Assembly: GCF_963259705.1 (NCBI RefSeq)
Contig: NC_081844.1
Location: 103,256,671 to 103,320,670 of the forward strand
Length of the DNA stretch: 64,000 nucleotides
Source: Myotis daubentonii
Lineage: Eukaryota; Chordata; Mammalia; Chiroptera; Vespertilionidae
Direction of reading: 5' to 3'
Below the pieces are notes generated by a model, which saw nothing but the letters and a program-made list of their open reading frames with translations, did no database searches and was not told the origin of the DNA. Of the stretch, positions 36,219-46,470 are shown piece by piece. The position numbers and the translations under genes were made by a program. Positions within the stretch are counted from its first letter, which is position 1; every line of letters starts with the position of its first letter.

Positions 36219-37554
36219 CAATGATTACAGCTTTTTATATTTGAAACCATTTTAGCCTTGTGGACAAATTGCAAAAACAGTACACAGAGTTTCTATATAG
36301 GGTTCACCCCTAATGTCAACATTTTAAATTACTGTAGTCCTATTATTGAGACCAGGAAATTAACATTGATGCAATGCTATTGACTAATTTTCAGACTTTT
36401 TTTTTCTTCCAGTTTTGCTCTTTTATTCCAGCCTAGATCCCACACTGCCTTTTCTGGTCACGTCTCCTGAGTCCCCTCCACTCTGAGGGTTCCTCAGTCT
36501 TTTCCTGTCTTCTGTGCCTCCCATCACCTTGACCGTTTTGAAGAGTGCTGCCAGGTATTTTGCAGCACGTCCCTCAGTGTGGTCTACCTGATGGTTTCTC
36601 GTGACTTGATGGAGGTTATGCATTTTTAGTGAGGTGCCGCGCCCTCCTCAGTGAAACCTATCAAAGATGCAGTTCTGATTTTTAATAAGAAAAAAATGTA
36701 AAATGTGGTTGTGTGTGAGTGTCAGTATGCATGTGTGTGTACCTTCCCTGTGCCCACCCCCCTTCTCCTTGCACATAAAGCAGAGACGCTGGAGGCCCTA
36801 CCCCCTTGGTCCAGCACGGTTATTGGTGGCTGTCACAGGCTGCCACTCACAAACAACTTTTGAGCCTAAGAAGCTCCTGAGTGTTAACAGGAAGTAACCT
36901 GGAGCAGACAGGGTGAGGTAATGGTGCTACCCAGTGCAGGGAGGAAGGACAGCTGGTCTCGGGTCTCCCGCGACCCAGGACGGTGATGCCATCTCCTGGC
37001 AGTGGCCCACGATCATCCCCCTTCTTTCTGGATAAAAGCCCTCAGGAGGGCCGAGCCCAAGGTCCTCCCTCACAAATTCGCCTTCACCTTTGCTCCTTCG
37101 CTGACAGTTGTGCCAGGAGGCCCCGAGTTCTGCCAGTTTCTGCTGCAGGCAACCAGCAGACTCCGGCCCTCCTGCCAGGGGGAGAATTTGCCACGTTAGC
37201 AAGTGAGATCCCAGTCACATCTGAGCAACGGGATATGTGTCCTAGTGACAGAAATGCGGATTTCCTCTCCTGACCTCATGCTGCGCCTCCCGTGCCCTCA
37301 GATGCGCGGCGCGGGCGGCAGCTCCCTGTCTTCTTATGAACCTGCCAGTCTGCATCAGGCGCCTGCAGACTTCCTTGCAGTGAACAGAGGAGTCAGCAGG
37401 CATTTGCAAAGCCTTTCTTCCACAGCACCCCCCAAGCTGGGGGTCCCGAGCAGCCCAGAAGTCAAAATGCACCTGACCCTCCCACTGAAAGAATACATGA
37501 GGGTCCCTACCCATTATTCCAAATCATGGAGGGACTGAACTTACTCATGCATCT

Positions 37555-37800
37555 GACAGATGCTTAATATGTGCCTGCTATGAGCCAGGCCCTGTGCCGA
37601 GTGCCAGGAAGACCATGGTGAGCAGGAGGGCCATGGCCCTGCCCCCGAGAGCTCCCTGCTGGTGGAGGCACAGGATAAGCAAGTGGGAAGTCCAAGTTCA
37701 ACCCAAAATGCTGTGATGTGGGCTTTGAGTGCTGTGGTCATTATAAAGGAGGAGATGAGGAAGTTTATGGAGCAATGAAGTATGGATCTAAGAAAATAGC
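37555..37800 (-). mobile_element. L2-type ancient LINE fragment (probable)
   Basis: It contains tgtgcctgctatgagccagg, ccatggtgagcaggagggcc and tgctggtggaggcacaggat, in the order seen in common L2-type copies. Boundaries are approximate. Confidence 0.5.
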
Positions 37801-38589
37801 CAGTGAGCATCGGGGAATGCGCAGAGTCCCATGGAGAAAGCGTGTAAAGGAACTACATGGAATAGTGTCTTTCCCTGTAGAATTTCATAGCTGGTGCAAT
37901 GCAGTGAGCAATCTGTTCTGACTCGGAGCTGAAGGAAAAATGACCTTTCTTTCCTGGTAACTTGTGCCTCTCTTGTCCTCCTATAATTGTGCTTATTATT
38001 CCAGTTATTGTTTCGTCTACAGTGTCTGGTTATTACTACTCCCCTTGCACGGCTTTCTCATTACTTTAATGCTATTTGTTGCGGGCTCGGTGCTCTTTAA
38101 TTACGATTCCTTTTTATTTTACTTTTACTAGAAGGTCTTTCATTGACTTACGCTGCCTCCTTGGGTGGTTGGAAAAGCCGCCTTGCATTTCCCAAGAGAT
38201 CCAGGGCTTCCGATGACTGTGCTTTGACACTGGCTCCTTGGCTGGTCCATTTGGTTCTGAACTTAAGGCCCCAACCGGCAGCAGACACTCAACACACCAG
38301 AGCCGTGCACGTTGGGCACTGCGTATTGAGTAGCTATTAGGAATGACAACTCCTGCTGCTGACCAGCTGTCGGGGGAGACCCGGAAATGGCACAACCACG
38401 GGAACCTAAAGTCTCCTCTCCCTCTCCCTATAGGCTGGTTTCACCTCCTACCCAGCTTCTGCGGAGCCTTGAAAACAGAGACCAGGGATCTTCCATTTTC
38501 CTCCTCTTAACCTGCAAATGTACCCACTACTCAGTCCTTCTTAGGGCTCCAACTCTCAACTCAAATTATAATCACCATCGTCATTGCTG

Positions 38590-39045
38590 ATGTTTATTGA
38601 GTTCCTACTGTGTGCCAGCCTCTGTACGAAGCAACTGCATACCTGTCATTTAATCATCAATAGCCCTGTTTTATAAATGGCTATTACCCCTTTCATAGAT
38701 TGGACAGTGAAGCACAGAGAGGTTCAGTGACTTGCTCAAGATCCCTCAGCTGGCATGGCCCTTTGGCTTCGTGGATAGAGCCTCAGCCTATGGACTGAAG
38801 GGTCCTGGGTTCGATTCTGGTCAAGGGCACATACCTTGGTTGCAGGCTCCCGCCCTGGTCAGGGCAACCAATCGATGTGTCTCTCTCACATCGATGTTTC
38901 TATCTTTCTGCCTCTCCCCCTCTCTTCCACTCTTCCTAAAAATCAATGGAAAAAATGTCCTCTGGTAAGGATTAACAACAACAAAAATCCCTCAGCTAGT
39001 AAGTGATCTTGTTAGGATTCAAACCAGGCCTCTGGCCAGGACCCC
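38590..39045 (-). mobile_element. MIR SINE, split by VES SINE 38752-38986
   Basis: The left part is gttcctactgtgtgccagcc to gaggttcagtgacttgctca. The right part is cagctagtaagtgatcttgt and aggattcaaaccaggcc. Confidence 0.72.
38752..38986 (+). mobile_element. VES SINE inserted in a MIR with exact duplication
   Basis: The head is cccctttggc-like (ggccctttggcttcgtgg) with B box gggttcgattctgg. The 3' end carries tgtcctctggtaaggatt before a CAA-rich tail. The 11-bp duplication atccctcagct lies at 38741-38751 and 38987-38997, within an older MIR. Confidence 0.88.
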
Positions 39046-39954
39046 TGATGCCAGCCCAGCCCTGAGGTTAACCTCGGGGGATGTGAGATCGAAGGAAGAT
39101 GTGCTTCGCAGGCAGTTTTTGTGTGGCCGCCCACTAGGATTTAGGTCGGAGCCCAAGACAATGTTTTCAGGAGTGGAAACTAGGGTTTACTAGGTAGCAA
39201 GTGCAGAGCCAGCATTTGAAAGGAGGCCTGTCTACCTTCAGAGCCTGCTGCTCTGAACTCCTCTGTCCCCCCACCCCACTCAGCCAGGTATGTCCCATCA
39301 CCTCCCACATCCCGTCGCCTGCCAGCTCCTGTTTCGCAGACCTCCGACACTCTCTACCATTTATGCTCTGTCTTCACAGCCACTGCCCTGTCCACTCAGC
39401 CCCAGGGGGCATTCCTCCACCTCCAGCATCCTCCCAGGCTCTCAGGACTTGTCACGGCTCTCCTCAAGCACCTCCAGATGGAGACCTGCTGCCACCCCCA
39501 TGTCACAGGGCCCTTTATCTGCTGCCCTGATGCAGGTCCAGGCCTGCAACCTCTAAAACCTGGCCGCTGACGCGTGGCTTGTGCTTCTCCCATTACCAAA
39601 CAGAACTCACTTCCCAGGGCTTAAATCAGGCAGCCCTCCCCCAAGTTGAATTGCTTGTGGGGGTGGAAACTTTGTTTTCCTTTTTAAACTACTAGGTACG
39701 TCGCAGAGCAGCCTTAGGAAGCAGTGACTCGCCCAGGCACACACATCCTCGACCTGCATGCCGAGTTGGGTGCCTTAGGAAAACCTTTGTGTGGGAAGTA
39801 AAGGGGTCCTTAGAGAGGAGGCCGGCTGAACGGTTGACGGGAAAGAGGGTGCTCCACCCTGTCCTGTCTCTTTAAATGGTCTGAGTTGAACAATTTCCCC
39901 CTAATAACAACACTGATAGCAAACCCTTATCTATAGACTCTTATCTATAGATTT

Positions 39955-40095
39955 CTCACTGTGTGCCAGGCACGGTGCGTAGTACTGGACAGACATTACT
40001 TCATTTCATCCTCAGAAAAACACTGTGGGGTGGGAATCCCAGGATTATCATCCCATTTGAAAGATTAAAAAATCAAGGCTGAGCATAAAGTGTCT
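39955..40095 (-). mobile_element. MIR SINE (partial)
   Basis: The sequence tcactgtgtgccaggcacgg and ttcatttcatcctcagaaaa fits the 3' half of antisense MIR. Confidence 0.6.
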
Positions 40096-40125
40096 GTCAT
40101 CACACCGCTGGGGAAAAGCGAAGGG

Positions 40126-40283
40126 GGCCCTGGCAGGGTGGCTCAGCTGTGGGAGCATCTTCCCGTACACCAAAAGGCTGTGGGTATATCCCCATCGATG
40201 TTTCCCTCTCTCTTCCTCTCTCTCTAAAATCAATAAACATATCCTCAGGTGAGGAGTAAAAAAAAAAAAAAAAAAAAAAAAAT
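40126..40283 (+). mobile_element. VES SINE with internal deletion
   Basis: The head is ccctggcagggtggctcagc. The part from the B box to the middle of the body is missing, so the sequence passes from gtgggtatatcccc to catcgatgtttccctc. It ends atatcctcaggtgaggagt plus an A22-type tail. Confidence 0.82.
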
Positions 40284-41519
40284 CCGGGCAGCCTGACAGC
40301 AGTGAATAAACAGGCCCTCCATGTCTTCCGGAAACTTCCACGTGTGTGGACACCAATAATTTGCAAACTCATCTCGATGCTTGAATCACAATAAGAATGA
40401 AAAGCTACTTCAGCCTGGACTGGAGCTGCAGAAAAAGCTTACTGTATGCGCTGAAGAATTTAAATATTCATTATGTAATTAATGCGGTTCAGTCACACGC
40501 GCGCACACACACACAAGGAAAAACACCTTAAGACTTTTTTAAAAACCGCTTAAGCACTTATCGATTGAGAACTTTTATAACTCTCGAAATGGAGGCGTCC
40601 CCATATCTCTACAGGTATTTTAAATGAATTGAATTAATCATAGGCTTAAAAGTCTCTTGCGATCTTCGTTAACTTCCCTGGGTTTAATTAAAACATCTGT
40701 GCACTTTTAATTTATCGATTCATCCAACTCATATGTCATGTTTTTAACACACCCCAGCATGCTCTGCATCATTTTTAACCCGATTTCCACTTAACTAAAG
40801 CAATTAAATTCACCCCGGATTAATTAAAGCGTCTATACTTTCACGCTTAAGTCAGCATGTGCTTCTTTCCCCGCGTGGCTCCTGACTGTCATACATCTGA
40901 CACACCTGATGAGGTTTTTGTCCTTCTAGAAATTCTTTCCTGAGTCGCTTTCCCCGCTTATTGTGCCGTTAGACACGACGGGAGCGAGGAAGCCGGTGCA
41001 CCTACGCTCTGCCCCTGTCCGTCAGAGGCGCCCTTTGCTTTCCTCTCTTCAGGGGGTCCTGCTGGATCTTGCCCCCGCTGAGACCAGCTAGAGATGGGGG
41101 AGACGCTAGAGTGTCTGAGTGTCCGAGTGGGGGGCCATTCGGGTCGGAGGTGCCCATCGTGATCAGAATGGCTGGTGATCTTTGCATTTGTAGTTGCATC
41201 ATCATTCCTTCGTTCTGTTTTCTAACTTCTTCACTCTTCCTACACAAGAAGTCTTTTACTGCTGTGCCCATTTAAGAGGGAGGGAAAACCGAGGCACTGA
41301 GGTCAACAGGCTTCTCTCTGGGGTGCATTGAGCCAGGGAGCTATCCAGATGGTGGCAAACTGTGCCCCCACCAGCTGTGTTTCACAGAGCAATTCCCTCA
41401 GCCAAGACAGCCCTGGGCTTATCCATCTTTCAGCTGTTTTTTTTTCCCCCAATCTGATAAGCCAAGAATTCTCTCTCATTATTATTTTTATCTATACTTA
41501 ATTCCTAATGAAACTGCAT

Positions 41520-41990
41520 GTCTTTTCATACTTTTATTAGCTTTTTTATGTTTATGTTTATGTTTATGTTTATATGTCCTCTACCCGGGTTTTCATTCCT
41601 CTGCCTTTTTATTGATTAGAAAACACCCTTTGTGTATTTCAGATATCAAACTTTATTCTGTAAAATGCATTAAAATGTATTTCTTCCCGGTGTCGTTCAT
41701 CTGTTAGTTTTGGTTCTTCGTCATACAGAAGATCTAAAATTCATGTAATCAGCCCTGATCTTTCTCCTTTTCCTTCTGAGTGTCTAGAATGTATGTCTTC
41801 CTTACATATCCCCCTTCCCAAGAAAATAAAATTAGCTTTAATATTTTTTCTAATAGTTCTGTAGGGTTTTTTCTAGTTACATCTTTAATGTATATGGAAT
41901 TAATTTTGAGTGTAGCATACAGTAGAGGTCAACTTGATTGTCTACCAAATGGGTTGCCAATAGCAGGAGCCTCACAAGAAGTGAGACTCC
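41520..41990 (-). mobile_element. Old LINE-1 fragment, antisense (probable)
   Basis: The segments gttttttctagttacatctt, atggaattaattttgagtgt and ggtcaacttgattgtctacc fit antisense L1M ORF2/3' UTR order. A period-6 tract lies within it. Confidence 0.5.
41545..41574. repeat. (TTTATG)n tandem repeat
   Basis: About five units of tttatg, the last one diverged. Confidence 0.85.
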
Positions 41991-43139
41991 CTTTACTAAC
42001 ACCGTTTTTGCTCAGCGCCCAGCACCCAGCGAGGTGCAGTCTGGAAAGACAGTGGGACACAGTTTTGGCTTCAATGACACTGAACTCCGTTTGCATCACC
42101 TCCGTGACCCAAACATTACATACTCAATTGCTTCAGGGGAATCAATGCATCTTCATTTCTCCTCATTTTTCCCTCCTACCTATCCCAGCTACTAACACCT
42201 AATAGGTTATTCATTAATATTATTCACTAACTGAGATGCAAGGCAACCAATTGTGCTATTTTGACAACTTACCTGGTGTACTAGGTTCAAGTATTTTCAA
42301 GTCTCTTTTCCAAATGGGTTTTCAATCAGATTTCAAGCCATTTTTAGAAGAGACATTACTTGAAATTCCCTCTGCCTGTATGATTAGGCCTCTTCAACCA
42401 TTGCTACTTTCCTTCAGATATTCTCTCTCCTGCAACTCCAAGTAGACAGGACTTGCCTTACTTAAAACAGCAGACACGAGTGGCTTGCCCTGTTACTTCC
42501 CACCAAGTAAATGACACTGATAACTCATCCCATCCCTTACAAAGAACTTCGGTGGAAGGAAAGTAATCTCTAGCTTGATCATTAAAATGAGCTTTACACC
42601 ATTGAGGTGGATCTAAATTGTGTCATTTTTTTTGTCATTGGCCTGTTAACTTGTCAGTCGTCAGTGACAACGGTAATTTATTTGTCTTCTACAGGAGCCT
42701 TAGAGCTTCCATTTACCAGATTTAGTGAAACAGGAATAGTCACTTTGTACAAACATTCTAATTAATTTTAAGTAGAAGCTCGAACGCACAATGTTCTGCT
42801 CCTGAAAGCCTTTAGGAAGAGGAGAGAGGGGTGGGGGACATAAAACACCCTGCACGTGATTCCGGAACCGCCTACTGCCCACAGCCAGGGAAGATGGGAA
42901 GGAACAGATGAGAGCTCTCTGAGGCTCTTCTGTGGTGGTGGGTGTGGGGGTGCATGTGTGTGTGTGTTTGTGTGTGCACGCACACTTGAGAACTACGACA
43001 TTTTTCATACTATTAACCCTTGAATTCCATTTGGAAATACGGGTTGAAATTCATGAGAAAACACCCGTTCATGGCAAACCAGGTGACAGCTACTGTTTTG
43101 AGTCCTTGAACACACGATCTCACCACTTCATCAATTCTG

Positions 43140-43255
43140 AGCGACGATTTTTTTAAGGGGAAATTGGGTCTCAGAGAAGTGCAGTAATCTTGCCAAAATC
43201 CCACAGTAAGTGATGGGCTCGGTCTTGTACCCAGTTCTTTCTAGCACCCAAACCC
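43140..43255 (-). mobile_element. MIR SINE (partial, diverged)
   Basis: The sequence ggaaattgggtctcagagaa, aatcttgccaaaatcccaca and cttgtacccagttctttcta fits antisense MIR. Confidence 0.5.
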
Positions 43256-44996
43256 TTGCTCTTGCCACTTCTATTCCATATTATTATTGGGCAAGGTGTT
43301 AAGTCAGAATTGTCTGTCCTGTAACCTGATATTTAAAAAATCATATGGACTTCATGATAGTAAAAGTATGAGAAGAGTTATTACTACAGGGGGTTTCCAT
43401 TTCACATCCAGCCTCTGAAAAGAGGTCTAGGCTGAGCCTTCCGTACAGTAATGTCTGAGAATGAATGTTACCCAAGGCCCTCTCCATGCAGGTCAACTGA
43501 GTGACCACTAGGGGGCGCTCATCTGGCATTTGCACTCTCTGCCCTGATGGCAATGGATTACTAGAGAGCTTCACTCCTCTTTGACCGGCCTTCTGCTTGC
43601 CACCGAGTGCCCCACTTTCCAGAGAACATCACAGTGTTTTGCATTTTTTACCACACTCCCGGTGAGCATGCTGCAAACATACTGAAGGAAGGCTGCATTT
43701 AGACTGGGGAGAACTCTCTGACCTGCCTATCCTCCTTTTTTTTTTCCCTGAGTAATTTAAATAGGTCACCTTTTAAATTTGATTTCCTAGGCACCTGATT
43801 TTAAATAAAATCCATTCTTACCTTCAATCCTAGTTTTTTTCACCGCTTAGAGTGTATGCAGAAGAGAAACCATTTCAGTAGGAATAAAGAAAATAATCCG
43901 AACGGGCTTTTATCAAGGAATAAAGAAAATAATTATTTGCTCCTTTTTTTCGATCCTCTTCCACCTCTCGGTGGAATATACCCTCGGTCATACGTCAGCT
44001 GCTCAGATGTTTTTGTTTTTGGTCAGTTCCCCAGAAAAAGGGAAGGGGTTCGCTGCAGACATTGGTCTGTCCACATCTTTCACTTATGGCTATGCGGTGC
44101 CTGCCCATAACCTTCCCACGTGGGAATCCCCGATTATCAGAACATAGGAGAAAGATTTCCTTAATCAAGTCAACATTGATGAGTGCAGCACCAGGAGGAA
44201 ATCAGCCGCGATAAACCAGGTCCTGTCTTCGTGCAGTTTACGATGTCTTTGAGAAATCAGACACGCGCAGAGGAAAGCTAATTACTATAAAACCTAAACA
44301 GAAACATGACAGTAAGAGGGGTTGATAGGGCGGGCGGGGCCGTTGACTAGGGAGTGATCTGATCAGATGTACAATCGCTTTGTGGGATGGGGAGACATTG
44401 AGCACATGTTGAATTCTTGGACCCTTTGCATTGCAAATCCCAGGGAAACCAGGACATAGTACGACATCTCTGTCGGTCATTTCTGAAGGTCTCTGAATGC
44501 CAGGTCCATAGCCCAGAGCTGTGTCCCCATTGTAGACTCACGGAGAAGCCAGGTTGGAAATTTAGATTCTTTATAAACCGATCCGGAGGTGAGAAGTTCA
44601 AAGCCTGAAGGTGACCATGCAATCCCACTCTCCATCTCTGAAAGGGCAGAATTGGTACAACTGAGGCCAAACGGGTGAAAACTGTGGGAAATCTCCTACC
44701 AGACAGTCCCTGCTGGCTTTCAGCTTTCTTCCCATCAACAGATGCAGAGGGTCCCGGCTGAGACAGGAACTGCTCACGACACCACAGCTCCCGCCTGCCC
44801 TCCTCTTTCTGGTTTCTGTAATAGGCCCAGCACACTCATCCTTATACTTGATTACACTCCACCAACTTGGAGCTAGCTGCAGTTATTTCTTCATGGTCTA
44901 GACAAGGAAACTGAGGCGTAGAGAGATGGTGGCACAACTGTGGCCCATCCCCCTTCCTTTCTAGGGAACATAATAGCAATAGGAATCAACTAATCT

Positions 44997-45008
44997 GGGG
45001 GGGGGGGG
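44997..45008. repeat. Poly-G run
   Basis: Twelve consecutive G followed by cgggcggg. Confidence 0.85.
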
Positions 45009-45109
45009 CGGGCGGGAAGAATCAGCAAAGCGGGTTCTCAACCCCCAAACCAACAACAGCAGCATGAGAGTCCGTACAGCTTAGCGAGGGGCACAGCTTC
45101 AAGTCGAGC

Positions 45110-45295
45110 CAACCTGGCTTCCAACCCGCTCATGGGTTTGGTGACTTGGGCCACCTGACTCTGAGCCTCACCTGTCAAACCTGTGAGTCTAGCTTCCGCC
45201 TTGTAGCTTCCGGATTATGATGACAAGGATGATGGTAAGAGTAATTGCACATAAAGCATTCTGCGCTCAGCCTGGCACATAACAAGCATTGAATT
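45110..45295 (+). mobile_element. MIR SINE
   Basis: The sequence ccaacctggcttccaacccg, tgactctgagcctcacctgt and gcctggcacataacaagcat fits MIR. It ends about 225 bp before the EGF2-3 exon. Confidence 0.65.
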
Positions 45296-45519
45296 GGCAG
45301 TGACTGCTGCTGTCAGTAGCATTTTTGCGGTGCTGGGGGTGCTGGTGGTGGTGATGGTTACTGATCATTTGAAGATGCCTCTGTAGTTCCCTGGCCAGTG
45401 TCCTGGCCTGGGACATGGCGAGCTCAGCTGAAACGCCAGGCAGGCTCCGCCTCCTGAGACCAACCAGGCCCTTCAGGCGCTGGCCCCCATGACCTGGTGC
45501 TCTGTCTCTGGTTTTGCAG

Positions 45520-45714
45520 CCGCCTGCCCTGTGCTGTGCAGCGGGAACGGACAGTACTCCAAAGGGACATGCCAGTGCTACAGCGGCTGGAAGGGCGCCG
45601 AGTGCGATGTGCCCATGAATCAGTGCATCGACCCCTCCTGCGGGGGCCACGGCTCCTGCATTGATGGGACCTGCGTCTGCTCTGCAGGCTACAAAGGGGA
45701 GCACTGTGAGGAAG
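45520..45714 (+). CDS. TENM3: TENM3 coding exon, EGF-like repeats 2 and 3
   Basis: This 195-bp exon is phase 1 at both ends, with acceptor ggttttgcag and donor gtgagc. It encodes [16 protein letters not shown], then [13 protein letters not shown] (EGF2), and then [13 protein letters not shown] through GYKGEHCEE (EGF3). EGF2 has only five cysteines: Tyr stands in GNGQY where the other repeats have the third Cys (GNGEC in EGF1). EGF3 has the full six. The five-Cys EGF2 is a defining teneurin feature, and the unpaired Cys is known to take part in covalent homodimer formation together with EGF5. The local DNA is GC-rich compared with the flanking introns. Longer open frames on the minus strand here are antisense shadows. 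Confidence 0.96.
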
Positions 45715-45919
45715 GTGAGCTCCATGGGGCAGGGCCGGGCTGTGCTAGTGGGGCGGCAGGCGGGGGATGGGGGGCGCGGGGATTGTGCAAGCCCAGACCT
45801 TGGCTCACCAGCCCAGTCCCAGGCTCCACACTCTGCAAAGGCAACTTCAACATTTTGCACAGAAAACTTCAAACTCTTTGGCTTTATGGACTTCTTTATT
45901 TTTAAGAACTCGAAGTTTG

Positions 45920-46152
45920 CCCTAGCCGGTTTGGCTCAGTGGATAGAGTGTTGGCCTGTGGACAGAAGGATCCCAGGTTTTGTTCCAGTCAAGGGCACGT
46001 ACCTCAGTTGCAGGCTCCTCCTTGCCCGGGGCCCGGGGCGCGTGCAGGAGGCAACCAATCGATATTTGATATTTCTCTGTTTTTCGCTCTCTCTTCCACT
46101 CTCTAAAAATCAATGGAAAAATATCCTTGGGGGAGGATTTAACAAAACAAAA
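45920..46152 (+). mobile_element. VES SINE
   Basis: The head is ccctagccggtttggctcag, the body is gcaggaggcaaccaatcgat, and the 3' end is atatccttgggggaggattt with a CAAAA tail. Imperfect flanks aactcgaagtttg/aacttgaagctttg suggest an old duplication. It lies about 200 bp downstream of the EGF2-3 exon. Confidence 0.85.
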
Positions 46153-46299
46153 CTTGAAGCTTTGTTTTTCCATCATATTTTACATTCAGGATCACTTTGT
46201 ATTCGTTTCAGGTGTGCAGCACAGTTAGATGGACTTTTAAGTAGTAGAAGACAGAAGGCTTGCGGAATGGTTCTGGAAGGGATGTGTGGTTTTTCTTCA

Positions 46300-46470
46300 T
46301 GTTAATTCGCTCTTTTTCCCTTTCGCCCTTTTTCCCCCCTCTTTAAATTGCTTCCTCTGCCTCTGTCTTTCTGTCTTCTCTTTCCACTGTCTTTCCTCCT
46401 CCCCTTCCTGCCTCTTTTCTTCCTTCCCCTTCCCTTGTCTTCCTCCCTCTTTTCTTTTGCTTTATTTAAA
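46300..46470. repeat. Polypyrimidine tract
   Basis: About 170 bases of almost pure C/T on the plus strand, with few purines. It is not a SINE tail, since the VES copy ends at 46152. Confidence 0.8.

Larger units (their letters stand above)
31731..45519 (+). other. TENM3: TENM3 intron, 13.8 kb
   Basis: This intron is bounded by gtactt and ggttttgcag. It contains five VES SINEs, three Helitrons clustered at 34457-35997, MIR and L2 pieces, an antisense L1 part and simple repeats. 33100-34440, 36650-37550 and 40290-41500 lack recognised repeats. Two of these blocks are rich in ATTA/TAAT motifs and may be conserved non-coding DNA. 42000-43080 and 43300-45000 show nothing I can name apart from short repeats. 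Confidence 0.85.

Noticed and set aside
45267..45872. A 201-codon open frame on the minus strand over the EGF2-3 exon
   Set aside because: It is antisense to a real exon. The Cys-rich, GC-rich coding strand produces few stops on the complement. No known protein features.
45661..46305. A 214-codon open frame on the plus strand
   Set aside because: It is in a different frame from the TENM3 exon, crosses its donor and runs through a VES SINE. A chance frame.
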